This document shows, in pieces, positions 35,499 through 45,896 of a stretch of DNA of 64,000 nt. Location of the stretch: the NCBI RefSeq assembly GCF_003987645.1, contig NZ_NGKA01000001.1:124001-188000 (forward strand), given 5' to 3'. Source of the DNA: Vagococcus elongatus (GTDB lineage: Bacteria; Bacillota; Bacilli; Lactobacillales; Vagococcaceae). Position numbers and translations under genes: made by a program. How positions within the stretch are numbered: the first letter of the stretch is position 1; each line of letters opens with the position of its first letter. The notes beneath the pieces are model-generated. The model made no database searches, had not been told where the DNA came from, and saw only the letters and a program-made list of their open reading frames with translations.

Positions 35499-36638
35499 AA
35501 AAATGATATGCTAGCAATGATTTTAGCTGGCGGGCAGGGCACTCGTTTAGGAAAAATAACTAAAACTATTGCCAAGCCGGCCGTACCTTTCGGGGGGCGT
35601 TACCGCATTATCGACTTTACATTGAGTAACTGTGCCAACTCACGCATCGGAAATGTGGGTGTCGTCACGCAATACCAGCCTTTGACTTTGAACCGCCATA
35701 TCGGTAATGGTGCCAGTTGGGGATTGGATGGTATAGATACCGGAGTAACGATTTTACAACCTTTCTCCAGTTCTGAAGGAAGCAAGTGGTTTGCTGGGAC
35801 TGCACATGCTATTTATCAAAACATAGATTATATTAATGACATCAATCCCCAGTATATTTTGATTCTTTCGGGAGACCACATTTACAAAATGGATTATGGT
35901 GAAATGCTGGAGACCCACCAAAAAAACAATGCTTCATTGACGATTGCCGTCATTGAAGTACCGACGGAAGAGGCCTCACGTTTTGGTATCATGAATATAG
36001 ATGAAAATGATCGTATCATCGAATTTGAAGAGAAGCCTGAGAATCCAAAAAGTAATTTAGCGTCTATGGGTATCTACATTTTCAATTGGGAACGTTTAAA
36101 GAATATTCTGATCAATAGTTACAACAAAGAAGACAATATGCTGGATTTTGGTCAACACGTCATACCGTTTTATTTAAATAGTGCAGAAAATGTGTTTGTC
36201 CATCGCTTTGAAGGTTATTGGAAAGACGTTGGAACGATTGATTCTCTGTGGCAGTCTAACATGGATTTTATCAGTCCTGATAACGAGCTGAATATGAGAG
36301 ACAAAGGTTGGAGAGTCTTTGGAAAAAATACGATATCTCCGCCACATTTCCTTACAAAAACTGCCTCAGTTTCACACTCGTTAATTGTGGACGGCTGTTT
36401 CGTTTCTGGAAAAGTAGAAAATAGTATTTTATCCAGCGATGTTCAGGTCAAGGAAAATGCAGTCATCAAAGACAGTTTTATTATGCCTGGTGCAGTGATC
36501 GGTAAAGGAGCGTACATTAATCGGGCAATTGTCGGAGAACATGCCATTATCGGTACAGACGCTGTGATTGATGGAACAGATGAGATTGCAGTGGTTGGCT
36601 ACTCAGAAGTGATAGGAGTGAAAATCGATGAGAACTAA
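35496..36638 (+). CDS. glgC: glucose-1-phosphate adenylyltransferase GlgC
   Basis: A 380-residue enzyme making ADP-glucose from ATP and glucose-1-phosphate, the committed step of glycogen synthesis. It has [16 protein letters not shown] at the start, [19 protein letters not shown] near 30-48, [12 protein letters not shown] near 92, [13 protein letters not shown] near 117, and [11 protein letters not shown] near 174. A C-terminal left-handed beta-helix with hexapeptide repeats follows ([20 protein letters not shown]). In Firmicutes GlgC usually works with GlgD, encoded next. The two genes overlap by 11 bp. Confidence 0.95.
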   Translation: MKNDMLAMILAGGQGTRLGKITKTIAKPAVPFGGRYRIIDFTLSNCANSRIGNVGVVTQYQPLTLNRHIGNGASWGLDGIDTGVTILQPFSSSEGSKWFAGTAHAIYQNIDYINDINPQYILILSGDHIYKMDYGEMLETHQKNNASLTIAVIEVPTEEASRFGIMNIDENDRIIEFEEKPENPKSNLASMGIYIFNWERLKNILINSYNKEDNMLDFGQHVIPFYLNSAENVFVHRFEGYWKDVGTIDSLWQSNMDFISPDNELNMRDKGWRVFGKNTISPPHFLTKTASVSHSLIVDGCFVSGKVENSILSSDVQVKENAVIKDSFIMPGAVIGKGAYINRAIVGEHAIIGTDAVIDGTDEIAVVGYSEVIGVKIDEN

Positions 36639-37764
36639 TAAACTATGTGCTGTATTATCAGGAATCAAAAAATTTGAAGATTTAAAACCATTGACAAATA
36701 AGCGGCCTCTTGCTACACTGCCATTTGATTGTAAATACCGGCTGATAGATTTTCCTCTTTCGAGTATTGTCAATGCCTCAATCAACACTATTTTTATGAT
36801 ATTTAATGAAGATGAAACCCAGTCAGTTTTTGACCACTTAGGCGGAGGGAAAGAATGGAATTTGGATGCTATCCAGCACCATTACTTTATCCATCTCTAT
36901 CAGGAATTCCTCAAGAAAAAAGAGCGGGGCGAGCCGTATTATGATAAATTGATTGATTATTTACATAAATCAAAATCTGAATACACCGTCGTGATGGGAA
37001 GTAAAATCCTTTGTAATATCGATTTGCAGGCAGTGTTGAACGTGCATCAGAATCAGAAAAATGATATCACTGTCGTGTACAAGCGTGTTCCAGAAAACCG
37101 TATCATGGCTACTGACAATCTCTTAAACCTTAGCGACACAGGGACTATCACCGGAGCATATCTTCTCGAAGATGCCCAGGAGAGAGGGGACGCTCACAAC
37201 TTATCTATGGAAATATATATGGTTCAAACAGAATGGCTCATTGATTTACTGGAAAAAGGACAGATGGAAGGTTCTTCTGCCGACCTTCATGTCATCATTC
37301 AGAGCCAAATACAAAAAATTAAAAGTTCTGCTTATGAATACACTGGTTATTTGGGCAATATCTTTGATATAGACTCTTATTATCAAGTCAGCATGGACAT
37401 GTTAGAGGTCAACAAATTTAACTCCCTTCTTTATTCGAACAAAAAAATCTATACAAAACTGAAAAATGAAGTGCCTACGTATTACTCAGAGAATTCTCAA
37501 GTGAAGAACAGTCATTTTGCTACCGGTTGTTTTATTGAAGGAAATGTTAAAAATTCATTGTTGTCAAGAAAAACAATCATTAAATCTGGTGCAGAAGTGG
37601 CAGATTCTATCGTCTTGCCAAATGTTTCTATTGAGGAAAATGCCACAGTTAAATATGCGATTTTGGATAAAAATGTCATCGTTGAAAGCGGGGCAGAAGT
37701 CATCGGTACTCCTGACAATATTAAAGTTGTTGCAAAAGGAGCAGTCGTTTCCAAAGAAGGTTAA
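36628..37764 (+). CDS. glgD: GlgD, partner subunit of ADP-glucose pyrophosphorylase
   Basis: A 378-residue GlgC paralogue. It keeps the fold ([27 protein letters not shown], a C-terminal beta-helix), but the glycine-rich nucleotide loop GGQGTRL is replaced by [13 protein letters not shown]. That is typical of GlgD, a poorly catalytic or non-catalytic subunit that activates GlgC in Firmicutes. Its ATG lies inside the end of glgC, preceded by TAGGAGTG. It is followed 14 bp later by glgA. Confidence 0.93.
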   Translation: MRTNKLCAVLSGIKKFEDLKPLTNKRPLATLPFDCKYRLIDFPLSSIVNASINTIFMIFNEDETQSVFDHLGGGKEWNLDAIQHHYFIHLYQEFLKKKERGEPYYDKLIDYLHKSKSEYTVVMGSKILCNIDLQAVLNVHQNQKNDITVVYKRVPENRIMATDNLLNLSDTGTITGAYLLEDAQERGDAHNLSMEIYMVQTEWLIDLLEKGQMEGSSADLHVIIQSQIQKIKSSAYEYTGYLGNIFDIDSYYQVSMDMLEVNKFNSLLYSNKKIYTKLKNEVPTYYSENSQVKNSHFATGCFIEGNVKNSLLSRKTIIKSGAEVADSIVLPNVSIEENATVKYAILDKNVIVESGAEVIGTPDNIKVVAKGAVVSKEG

Positions 37765-37778
37765 GGAAGGGTTGACGT

Positions 37779-39209
37779 ATGAAAATTTTATTTGCAGCTG
37801 CTGAGTGTGCTCCGTTTTTCAAATCAGGTGGTCTTGGTGATGTGGTAGGAGCACTCCCTAAAGAGCTAATCAAACAAAATCAAGAAGTGGCGGTTGTTTT
37901 ACCGTTGTTTAAGAATTTACCGGAAAAATACCGCAAGGATTTGGAACACTTACTGGACTTTACAGTCAATGTAGGCTGGCGAAAACAATATTGCGGCATC
38001 AAACGCCTTGTTTATCAAAATGTAACCTATTATTTTATTGATAACTTGTACTACTTTGACCGCGACGGCATTTATGGGTATTATGACGACGGAGAACGCT
38101 TTGCTTTCTTCCAGCAAGCAGTCATCGAGATGATGGAGAAAATCGATTTTATTCCCGATGTTTTGCATGTTCACGACTATCATACCGGAATGATTCCTTA
38201 CTTGCTGAAAGAAAAATATCATTGGGTTGAAGCCTATCGTCAAATCAAAACCGTCTTAACCATCCATAACATGGAATTTCAGGGGCAGTGCAGTGAAAGT
38301 GTTTTGCATAATTTGTTTGGTATCGGCTTGGAAAGATACCATGATGGGACTATCCGTATTGATGATGGCATTAATTTTCTCAAAGCTGGCATTATTTATG
38401 CCGATAAAGTCAATACTGTCAGTCCGTCATATGCACAAGAAATTCAAACTCCAGAATTTGGGTTTGGATTAGACGGCATTTTGCGAATGGTTGCCGGAAA
38501 ACTTTCTGGTATTTTGAACGGGATTGATTATGATATCAATAACCCTAAAACAGACCCTCATTTATTTGCGAATTTTTCTGTGGATGACTTGGCTGGTAAA
38601 AAAACCAACAAAAAAATGTTGCAGAACATGGTGAATTTACCAGAAAAAGACGTGCCTTTGATTGGTGTCGTCAGTCGTTTGACCAACCAAAAAGGCTTTC
38701 AGCTTGTAGCGGAAGAATTTGAAAATCTGATGCAATTTGATTGTCAGTTGGTTCTCTTGGGAACAGGAGATGCTGGTTTTGAAAATTTCTTTAAGTATAT
38801 GGGAAATAAATATCCTGAACAATTCTCAGCTAATATTCTTTTCGATGCTTCGTTTGCTCAAAAAATTTATGCCGGTTCAGATATTTTTCTGATGCCCTCA
38901 GCCTTTGAACCTTGCGGATTATCGCAAATGATTGCGATGCGGTACGGGACGCTTCCTATCGTTCACGAAGTGGGAGGCTTAAAAGATACGATCATTCCGT
39001 ATAATCCAGTAACATCTCAAGGGGACGGCTTTGGCTTCTCACAGTTTCAAGGGTTCTTCATGATGGAAACTTTAAAATTGGCTCTGACCACTTATGCTAC
39101 TGATAAAAAAGCATGGGAAATTATGATACATCGAGCAATGTCAAAGAACTTTAGTTGGGAGCATTCGAGTAAAGAATACCTTAATTTGTATGCCAGTCTT
39201 GTAAAATAG
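37779..39209 (+). CDS. glgA: glycogen synthase GlgA (ADP-glucose type)
   Basis: A 476-residue GT5 glycogen synthase that extends alpha-1,4-glucan from ADP-glucose. The N-terminal KSGGLGDVVGALPKEL carries the KxGGL substrate motif at about residues 14-19. HVHDYHTGMIPYLL near 130, VSRLTNQKGFQLV near 300, and the C-terminal MPSAFEPCGLSQMIAMRYGTLPIVHEVGGLKDT near 370-402 (catalytic Glu and GGL motif) are all present. The ATG follows AAGGAAGGG. Confidence 0.95.
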   Translation: MKILFAAAECAPFFKSGGLGDVVGALPKELIKQNQEVAVVLPLFKNLPEKYRKDLEHLLDFTVNVGWRKQYCGIKRLVYQNVTYYFIDNLYYFDRDGIYGYYDDGERFAFFQQAVIEMMEKIDFIPDVLHVHDYHTGMIPYLLKEKYHWVEAYRQIKTVLTIHNMEFQGQCSESVLHNLFGIGLERYHDGTIRIDDGINFLKAGIIYADKVNTVSPSYAQEIQTPEFGFGLDGILRMVAGKLSGILNGIDYDINNPKTDPHLFANFSVDDLAGKKTNKKMLQNMVNLPEKDVPLIGVVSRLTNQKGFQLVAEEFENLMQFDCQLVLLGTGDAGFENFFKYMGNKYPEQFSANILFDASFAQKIYAGSDIFLMPSAFEPCGLSQMIAMRYGTLPIVHEVGGLKDTIIPYNPVTSQGDGFGFSQFQGFFMMETLKLALTTYATDKKAWEIMIHRAMSKNFSWEHSSKEYLNLYASLVK

Positions 39210-39240
39210 AAAAAATAATGAAAAGTATTAAGATAATTTA

Positions 39241-39281
39241 ACTCCTCTTTATAATGGATTTTTGATTCATAAAAGAGGAGT
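39241..39281 (+). promoter_or_regulatory. intercistronic hairpin between glgA and glgP
   Basis: ACTCCTCTTT pairs perfectly with AAAGAGGAGT over a 21-nt loop. No T-run follows, so a terminator is unlikely; it may be an mRNA-stabilising or processing hairpin in the 120-nt gap. Confidence 0.45.
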
Positions 39282-39330
39282 AGATTCATCTTAGGAATCA
39301 CGATTGTGTGTCGTTATGAAGGAGAAAACA

Positions 39331-41757
39331 ATGAAAATCACAAAGGAACAGTTCCAAAAAGAATTTAAAAACCGTTTAAATGAAAAGTACGCTATGGGGG
39401 TCGAAGATGCGTCAGCCAATGAATTATATAATACACTTGGCTCAATGATGCGTGCGGCTTATTCCTCAAAGTGGCACCACACATGGAAAAATTACTTAGC
39501 CAACCAGCAAAAGCAGGTTTACTACTTTTCCATAGAATTTTTACCCGGAAAACTGCTGGAAAGTAATCTATTAAATATGGATTGGCTGGAAGTGGTTGAA
39601 GAATCTTTAGAAGACATGGGCATAGATTTAAAAGAATTAATCAATGTCGAGCCTGATATGGGACTAGGTAATGGCGGGCTGGGACGTCTTGCTTCTTGTT
39701 TTATGGATTCTATCGCTTCTTGCGGATTGCCAGGCAATGGAAACGGCATTCGCTATCAATATGGGCTATTCAAACAAAAGTTTATTGATGGCTATCAAGT
39801 GGAATTACCCGATGATTGGCTAAATAATGGAAATGTTTGGGAAGTCAGAAAAGATAGCAAAGCTGTCAACGTGCATTTTTTTGGGGACGTTCATTTAGAA
39901 GAAGTAGAGTATGGGAAATTAAAGCCTGTCTATAAAAATCAGCAAATGCTGAGAGCTGTTCCCTACGATACAGGTATGATCGGCTATAAGAACGAGATGG
40001 TTAATACTGTTCGTTTGTGGTCTGTTGAAATACCAGCCTCTGAAGAGGTTCATTACCGCAGTATCGAAGAAAGACGTGCACTTGAAGACTTGACTGCCGT
40101 CTTATATCCGGATGATTCAAACGAAAAAGGCCGCTTGACACGTTTGGCTCAAGAATATTTCTTCGTTTCGGCTGGGATTCAAAGTATCGTTCGCTATTTC
40201 AAAACATTGAATGTTTCCATTCATAATATTCACGAGTACGTAGCTATTCATATCAATGACACTCATCCTGCGTTGTGTATCCCTGAATTTATGCGGATCT
40301 TACTGGATGAAGAAGATTTGACTTGGGAAGAAGCTTGGGCTATTACACTAAAAGTAATGAGCTACACCAACCATACAATCATGGCTGAAGCTATGGAAAA
40401 ATGGTCAGTAGACATGATCAAAAGATTATTGCCAAGGATTTATCAAATCATTGAAGAAATAGACCGACGTTTTGTTGAAGATATGTCATTAAAAGTTTAC
40501 GACGGAAAAGTTGTTGAAAACACAAAGATTATCAAGCATGGGGAAGTGCATATGGCACACCTTGCCATCATCGGCAGCCACAGTATTAATGGGGTGGCAA
40601 AACTACACTCAGAACTTTTGAAAACCACTGTGTTGCCTGATTTTTACTCGATTTATCCGAATAGATTTAACAATAAGACCAATGGGATTGCACAACGCCG
40701 CTGGCTGCAGTTGAGCAACCGTTCGTTATCTGAAGTATTGGATAAAACAATCGGAACTACTTGGCGTCATGACCCTCTTGATTTGAGACTGTTGCTTAAT
40801 TATCAAGACGATGAAAAAGTCTTGGAAGAAATTTACCAGTCTAAACGAAAAAACAAGAAGAGATTGGCAGATTTCATCGAAGATCATTCCGGTATTGTTG
40901 TGTCTCCTGACGCAATCTTTGACGTTCAAATCAAAAGACTTCATGCGTACAAGAGACAGTTGCTCAATTTGATGCATATTATAAAGTGCTATCAGGACAT
41001 CAAAGAAAATCCGGAAAGCAAACCACATCCGAGAGTATTTATTTTTGGTGCCAAAGCAGCGCCTAGCTATACTTATGCTAAAACGATTATCAAATGTATC
41101 AATGAGACGGCTCAGTTGATCAACAATGATCCTGATGTGAAGGACTTGATCAAAATCGTTTTCTTGGAAAACTATAATGTCTCTTTAGCAGAATTGATTA
41201 TTCCTGCTGCAGATGTCAGTGAACAGATTTCTCTTGCTACAAAAGAAGCTTCCGGTACTAGTAATATGAAGCTGATGCTGAATGGTGCGGTGACTCTTGC
41301 CACACTGGATGGGGCAAATATAGAAATACGTGATGCTGTCGGAGACGAAAACATTTGTACTTTTGGTATCACTAAAGATGAAGTGTATGATTATTACCAG
41401 AACCAATCCTATTCTGCCGTTTCTTATTATGAGAATGATCCAGTCATCAGAAGAGTCATCGAAGCGTTTATTGATGGGACTATTCCAAACATCTATCATG
41501 AAGGTACTGAGATATTTGATTCCTTGATTCGATATAATGATGAATTCTTTGTTTTACGTGACTTCAAATCTTATGTTGAAGCACAGGAAAAAATCGAAGA
41601 GTGTTATAAGGATCAAAATCACTGGAGAAAAATGAGTTTGAGAAACATTGCTCACGCAGGCGCATTTACTTCAGATGAAACAGTTAAGAATTATGCTGAT
41701 GAGATATGGCACATTGATACATTGCCAAATTATGGAGACGAGAAGGGTTTGGAATGA
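39331..41757 (+). CDS. glgP: glycogen phosphorylase GlgP
   Basis: An 808-residue GT35 phosphorylase releasing glucose-1-phosphate from glycogen. It has YYFSIEFLPGKLLESNLLN near 60, GLGNGGLGRLASCFMDS near 112, HINDTHPALCIPE near 310, and the PLP-lysine segment EASGTSNMKLMLNGAVTLATLDGANIE near 640. ATG 39331 is preferred because AAGGAG lies 7 nt upstream; the earlier in-frame ATG at 39316 overlaps that ribosome site. It overlaps the GH13 gene by 4 bp. Confidence 0.95.
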   Translation: MKITKEQFQKEFKNRLNEKYAMGVEDASANELYNTLGSMMRAAYSSKWHHTWKNYLANQQKQVYYFSIEFLPGKLLESNLLNMDWLEVVEESLEDMGIDLKELINVEPDMGLGNGGLGRLASCFMDSIASCGLPGNGNGIRYQYGLFKQKFIDGYQVELPDDWLNNGNVWEVRKDSKAVNVHFFGDVHLEEVEYGKLKPVYKNQQMLRAVPYDTGMIGYKNEMVNTVRLWSVEIPASEEVHYRSIEERRALEDLTAVLYPDDSNEKGRLTRLAQEYFFVSAGIQSIVRYFKTLNVSIHNIHEYVAIHINDTHPALCIPEFMRILLDEEDLTWEEAWAITLKVMSYTNHTIMAEAMEKWSVDMIKRLLPRIYQIIEEIDRRFVEDMSLKVYDGKVVENTKIIKHGEVHMAHLAIIGSHSINGVAKLHSELLKTTVLPDFYSIYPNRFNNKTNGIAQRRWLQLSNRSLSEVLDKTIGTTWRHDPLDLRLLLNYQDDEKVLEEIYQSKRKNKKRLADFIEDHSGIVVSPDAIFDVQIKRLHAYKRQLLNLMHIIKCYQDIKENPESKPHPRVFIFGAKAAPSYTYAKTIIKCINETAQLINNDPDVKDLIKIVFLENYNVSLAELIIPAADVSEQISLATKEASGTSNMKLMLNGAVTLATLDGANIEIRDAVGDENICTFGITKDEVYDYYQNQSYSAVSYYENDPVIRRVIEAFIDGTIPNIYHEGTEIFDSLIRYNDEFFVLRDFKSYVEAQEKIEECYKDQNHWRKMSLRNIAHAGAFTSDETVKNYADEIWHIDTLPNYGDEKGLE

Positions 41758-43586
41758 TGGAAGTTTACTATGATTCTTGGGATTTGTCGTACAAACGGCC
41801 GTTTGGCGCAGTTATGGTCGATACGACAGTTGATTTTTTCATTCGTTGTCAACTATCCGGGGACATTAAGATGTTTTTGATTATCCAGAAAGAAAACGAA
41901 AAGCCAGAAGTATTAGAAATGATTCGGTGCGCTGAAGCAGAATTTAATGTCCACCACACAATCGACAAAGGAAAAGGCATGTACTTTTACTATTTTCAGA
42001 TTAGTCGTGAAACAGAAGAGGGTGTACAGCTCTATTATTATGGTCAGCAGGAGTTTGGCGGCGAAGGAGTGCTGGTCCATGATATCGACCACCTAACGCC
42101 TTATCAACTCACTTGTTTTGACCATGTGGACGATGTGCCTGAATGGTACCAAAATGGGGTAGCTTATCAGATTTTTCCAGATCGCTTTTTCAATGGGAAT
42201 GAGAATGGTTTGATCAATCATCCAAGAAAGAACACATTTATTTATGCAACAACCGATGATGATCCCCTTTATGTAAAAAATGAAAAGCATGAAATTATCC
42301 GCTGGGATTTTTTCGGTGGAAACTTGACAGGGATCGAAAAAAAAATCCCTTATTTAAAAGATCTGGGAGTCACTATTCTTTATTTGAACCCCATTTTTAG
42401 AGCGAGCAGCAATCACCGGTATGATACGGATGACTATTTAGAAATCGACTCTATTTTAGGTACTTACGAAGACTTCTTGTCATTAACAGAAAAGTTGCAT
42501 GAGGCCGGTATTCGTGTGATTCTGGATGGCGTCTTTAGTCATGTGGGCTGGAATAGCCGCTACTTCAATCGCAATAAGCAGTTTGGCGAGAATGAGGGAG
42601 CCTATAATGATCCAAACAGTCCCTATTTCCCTTGGTTTAGTTTTAGTGAGTATCCCGAGAATTATAAGTCATGGTGGGGAGTGAAAGATCTCCCGGTACT
42701 TAATAAACAAGATAGCAGTTTTCAGCAATTTATTTACGGCGATGATGAGGACAGTGTGTTATCAAAGTGGACACCTTTAATAGATGGCTGGCGTTTAGAT
42801 GTTGCAGATGAATTACCTGATTTCTTCATTGAAAATATTAGAAAAAAAATGGATAATTATCCAGATAAAGTTTTGATCGGTGAAGTTTGGGAAGATGCTT
42901 CAAATAAAATTTCTTATAATCAGCGCCGCGACTACATTTTAGGCAGTCATTTGCACGGTGTGATGAATTATCCGCTGCGTCAAGACATTTTGGACTTTCT
43001 TCATGGGATTTCTTCTGCAGAAAGAATTTGCAGGCATCTCGAGACGCTTAAAGAAAATTATCCGAGAGCAGCCTTTTACAATAGTTTTAATAATCTTGGC
43101 ACCCATGATACCGAAAGGATTTTAACTCTTTTAAATCATGATAAGAAAGCTTTGGATTTAGCTCTTGGTTTTATGTTTTCGATGCCGGGGATACCTTGTG
43201 TTTATTATGGTGACGAAGCCGGTTTAACAGGGGGGAAGGACCCGGAAAATCGCAAGTTTTTCCCATGGGGTAAAGAAGACACTGACATCCAAGTTTTATT
43301 CAAAAAGTGGATCAAACTAAGAAAAGACTCTAAAGCTTTTCAATCAGGCGGGTTAGATGTTTGTTATTTTGATGATTTGTTGGGGATCGTCAGATACACG
43401 AAAGATGATTATGTTTTTTATATCATGAATCCGACTGATAGAGACTATACATTAAATGGTTCAGATTTGAAATTTGTCAGAAAAAATCCTTTGATCCAAT
43501 CAGAGTTGAGTAAAATCAAGGACCAAATCATTTTATCCAAGGATTATCATTTAGTCACCGGAAAAATAGATATCGTTCTTGAATAA
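41754..43586 (+). CDS. GH13 alpha-glucan hydrolase, amylopullulanase/neopullulanase type
   Basis: A 610-residue GH13 enzyme with a beta-sandwich domain (residues 1-120) before the barrel, as in neopullulanases and the amy product of the Lactobacillus acidophilus glg operon. Barrel motifs are WYQNGVAYQIFPDRF near 130, ILDGVFSHVGWNS near 260, nucleophile Asp in GWRLDVADELPD near 345, acid/base Glu in LIGEVWEDAS near 375, and NLGTHDTER near 450. There is no signal peptide, so it should act on internal glycogen, probably debranching. It starts at ATGATG overlapping glgP. Confidence 0.88.
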   Translation: MMEVYYDSWDLSYKRPFGAVMVDTTVDFFIRCQLSGDIKMFLIIQKENEKPEVLEMIRCAEAEFNVHHTIDKGKGMYFYYFQISRETEEGVQLYYYGQQEFGGEGVLVHDIDHLTPYQLTCFDHVDDVPEWYQNGVAYQIFPDRFFNGNENGLINHPRKNTFIYATTDDDPLYVKNEKHEIIRWDFFGGNLTGIEKKIPYLKDLGVTILYLNPIFRASSNHRYDTDDYLEIDSILGTYEDFLSLTEKLHEAGIRVILDGVFSHVGWNSRYFNRNKQFGENEGAYNDPNSPYFPWFSFSEYPENYKSWWGVKDLPVLNKQDSSFQQFIYGDDEDSVLSKWTPLIDGWRLDVADELPDFFIENIRKKMDNYPDKVLIGEVWEDASNKISYNQRRDYILGSHLHGVMNYPLRQDILDFLHGISSAERICRHLETLKENYPRAAFYNSFNNLGTHDTERILTLLNHDKKALDLALGFMFSMPGIPCVYYGDEAGLTGGKDPENRKFFPWGKEDTDIQVLFKKWIKLRKDSKAFQSGGLDVCYFDDLLGIVRYTKDDYVFYIMNPTDRDYTLNGSDLKFVRKNPLIQSELSKIKDQIILSKDYHLVTGKIDIVLE

Positions 43587-43590
43587 AGAG

Positions 43591-43640
43591 GACTGGTACT
43601 CCTGTTGCCTCTCAATAGGAGTGCCAGTCTTTTTATTTTT
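43591..43640 (+). terminator. terminator of the glycogen operon
   Basis: GACTGGTACTCCTGTTG pairs with CAATAGGAGTGCCAGTC, 17 bp with two wobbles, and is followed by TTTTTATTTTT. Confidence 0.92.
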
Positions 43641-43749
43641 AATCCTACAAAAACCAAATAGTGGTGTGCTAATTTATATCACCATGATATTTTAAAGAGT
43701 TTTATGTATGAGAAGCATAAAGGCTCCCAAAAGCGGCTTAAAATACCAC

Positions 43750-43777
43750 TTGAAGAATTTAATTTTATTGGTATAAT
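43750..43777 (+). promoter_or_regulatory. promoter of the tRNA-Ala gene
   Basis: TTGAAG (-35) and a consensus TATAAT (-10) are 16 bp apart, 20 bp before the tRNA. Confidence 0.7.
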
Positions 43778-43796
43778 AAATAGGTAGTTGTTTTAC

Positions 43797-43869
<73 letters not shown>

Positions 43870-43884
43870 TCAATAAAAAACGTT

Positions 43885-43931
43885 ACTTGACCGTTAATTT
43901 GTAGTTTAAAATTGACGGTCAAGTTTTTTTT
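43885..43931. terminator. bidirectional terminator between the tRNA and ABC exporter genes
   Basis: ACTTGACCGTTAATTT pairs with AAATTGACGGTCAAGT (one mismatch), followed by eight T on the plus strand. The minus strand gives a short T-run too, for the convergent ABC gene. Confidence 0.9.
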
Positions 43932-43941
43932 GTATGCTGAC

Positions 43942-45552
43942 TCATCGCTGGATTTGAATAATTTCATCAAAGATATCTAAAAATTCTTGATTGGTACTAT
44001 GAGTAACTACGATAACTAAATGGTTGTCTAATTGCTTAATAAATTCACTTACAATTTTTTCGTTTTTAGCATCTAATCCCGTGGTAGGTTCATCAAAAAT
44101 CAAAATTTGTGATTGTTGATAAATACTTCTGGCAAAGTCTAGCCGCCTACGTTCGCCACCAGAAAGATTAAACACATTTTCGCCTTCACCCAGCAACGTC
44201 CGGCTTCCTTTAGGGGTACTTTTGAGCCATTCTTTTAGCCCTGCATTTTCTAATGCTTTAATAACAAGTGCAGTGTCTTCGTGTTTTAGCATGGAAACAT
44301 TTTTAGCGATAGTATCATTAAAAATATCGGTAGTTTGACTGATAAAAGAAATTTTCGAATAAAAAGACTCTAAGTCGATAGCTTTGACGTTTATTTCATC
44401 TATTTTTATCTCACCCGCAGTTGGTTTATAAATTCTTGCAAGCAAATTGACCAAGGTTGATTTACCGCTGCCGCTTTCGCCGACAATCGCATATTTTTTT
44501 CCATTTAAAAATTTAAAATTAAACGTTTCAACAATCATTCGCTCAGCAATCTGAAAAGAAACGTTGTTAAATGTAATTGAATTAAAATTATCAGGCATCA
44601 TCAGTTGTTCGTGTGTTGTTCCGGCTTTTTCTTCCAGGGTATTTAAAATATTATTGACTACTTTTTGACTAGCTGATAGCTCTGTATAAGAATCACTAAA
44701 AAATTGAATTGGTCCAGCAATCGTACTCATTAACTGGGTCATTGCGATTAATTGTGGGAATGTCAACTGGTCATTGATAATGAACCAAGCACCGATTATC
44801 CATGTCCCTGTATAAACCACATTGCCCAATCCATAAGAGATGGCATATGTTTTCCCCTGTGCTGAAAGAAAGTTAACCTTAGAGTCTTTCAAATGTTGAT
44901 TTTTATTTACCAGCTTTTTATTCATATACTGAACACTATTGGCCAATTTCAAAGTTTTAAACTTCGTCGTGTATTCTTCAAAATTAGTAAGATAGTTTTT
45001 TTGTTCTTTCACCATGTCACTTTTTTTGCTGGATAAAATATTTTTAGCTATCCACGGTGAGAAAAGAGGGATAATTGAAATAATAACCATGGTAAGTGCA
45101 AATGAACTTTGTAACTGCAGAGCAGCCATCAAAGAAAAAATAAAAACAATAAATGTAAAAATAATACTCAACAAGGGGTTTAAGTATTCATCTTCGACTA
45201 CTTTCAGGTCATTTACTAAGATGGAAGTAAATTCGGATTTGTCGTTATTTATCATTTGCGAAAGTGGGGTTCTTTTTATCTTCTTATTTAAATCCGATCT
45301 CATACTCATCATAACGTTTTGAACGACAATGGCTCGCTTTTTCCTAGGTAAGTAGTCCATGAAAGCCTCAAAAATCAAGTAAAAGAAAACAAAAATAGCA
45401 ACTTTGAAAAATAAAGCTAAGTCTTTGGCTAATGCCACCTCAGAGATGATTTGGTAGACATAAGCCAGACCCACCTGTGCCATGGCGGCAATGATACAAA
45501 TAAAAATATAAGATATTAATTTTTTCTTATGAATTGATAGATATTTTTTCAA
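43942..45552 (-). CDS. ABC exporter, fused membrane and ATPase domains
   Basis: A 536-residue half-size ABC exporter. Six membrane spans fill residues 1-300. The ATPase domain follows: Walker A GESGSGKST near 359, FISQTTDIFNDTI Q-loop region near 405, signature LSGGERRRLDFARSI near 460, Walker B ILIFDEPTTGLD near 480, and the switch His in VVTHSTN near 512. TTG 45552 (product MKKYLSIHKKK) is chosen because GAGGTGG is 8 bp before it; the GTG at 45564 overlaps that site. No partner gene is adjacent, so it should homodimerise. The substrate (drug, peptide or lipid) is unknown. Confidence 0.87.
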   Translation of the reverse strand: MKKYLSIHKKKLISYIFICIIAAMAQVGLAYVYQIISEVALAKDLALFFKVAIFVFFYLIFEAFMDYLPRKKRAIVVQNVMMSMRSDLNKKIKRTPLSQMINNDKSEFTSILVNDLKVVEDEYLNPLLSIIFTFIVFIFSLMAALQLQSSFALTMVIISIIPLFSPWIAKNILSSKKSDMVKEQKNYLTNFEEYTTKFKTLKLANSVQYMNKKLVNKNQHLKDSKVNFLSAQGKTYAISYGLGNVVYTGTWIIGAWFIINDQLTFPQLIAMTQLMSTIAGPIQFFSDSYTELSASQKVVNNILNTLEEKAGTTHEQLMMPDNFNSITFNNVSFQIAERMIVETFNFKFLNGKKYAIVGESGSGKSTLVNLLARIYKPTAGEIKIDEINVKAIDLESFYSKISFISQTTDIFNDTIAKNVSMLKHEDTALVIKALENAGLKEWLKSTPKGSRTLLGEGENVFNLSGGERRRLDFARSIYQQSQILIFDEPTTGLDAKNEKIVSEFIKQLDNHLVIVVTHSTNQEFLDIFDEIIQIQR

Positions 45553-45595
45553 AAGGATAACCACCTCACTATAATTTTTCTGGCAGGGTACCGGT

Positions 45596-45628
45596 ATCTA
45601 ATCAACTGACGTAGATCGTCAATTAGAT
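45596..45628. promoter_or_regulatory. inverted repeat upstream of the ABC exporter gene
   Basis: ATCTAAT ... ATTAGAT flanks an inner TGACG/CGTCA pair. It lies about 45-75 bp before the exporter start codon and could be an operator. Confidence 0.35.
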
Positions 45629-45775
45629 AGACCAAAAAAACATCATTCATGGTACACTTGATATAATCATGTTTAGAAGGTTGTAATGAAATTCACATGA
45701 TAATCTAAACCAATCTTACACCAAATGAATTCGTAATGATAGGAGCAGATTTTACTGAAAAGAATTTGAAGAGAC

Positions 45776-45797
45776 TCTATTATCCTAGGATAATAGA
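45776..45797. promoter_or_regulatory. perfect 22-bp palindrome upstream of an orphan gene
   Basis: TCTATTATCCTAGGATAATAGA is fully self-complementary with no loop, as expected for a dimeric regulator's operator. It is 100 bp before the 91-residue gene and about 225 bp from the divergent ABC exporter start. Confidence 0.5.
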
Positions 45798-45896
45798 AGA
45801 AGATGTCAGCTTTTTATGGGGAAGAGGATGAAAGTACGACATGTCTGGATTTATTTTCCTCAAGGGATGAAAGCGTTATAAATAAGGAGGAGTATT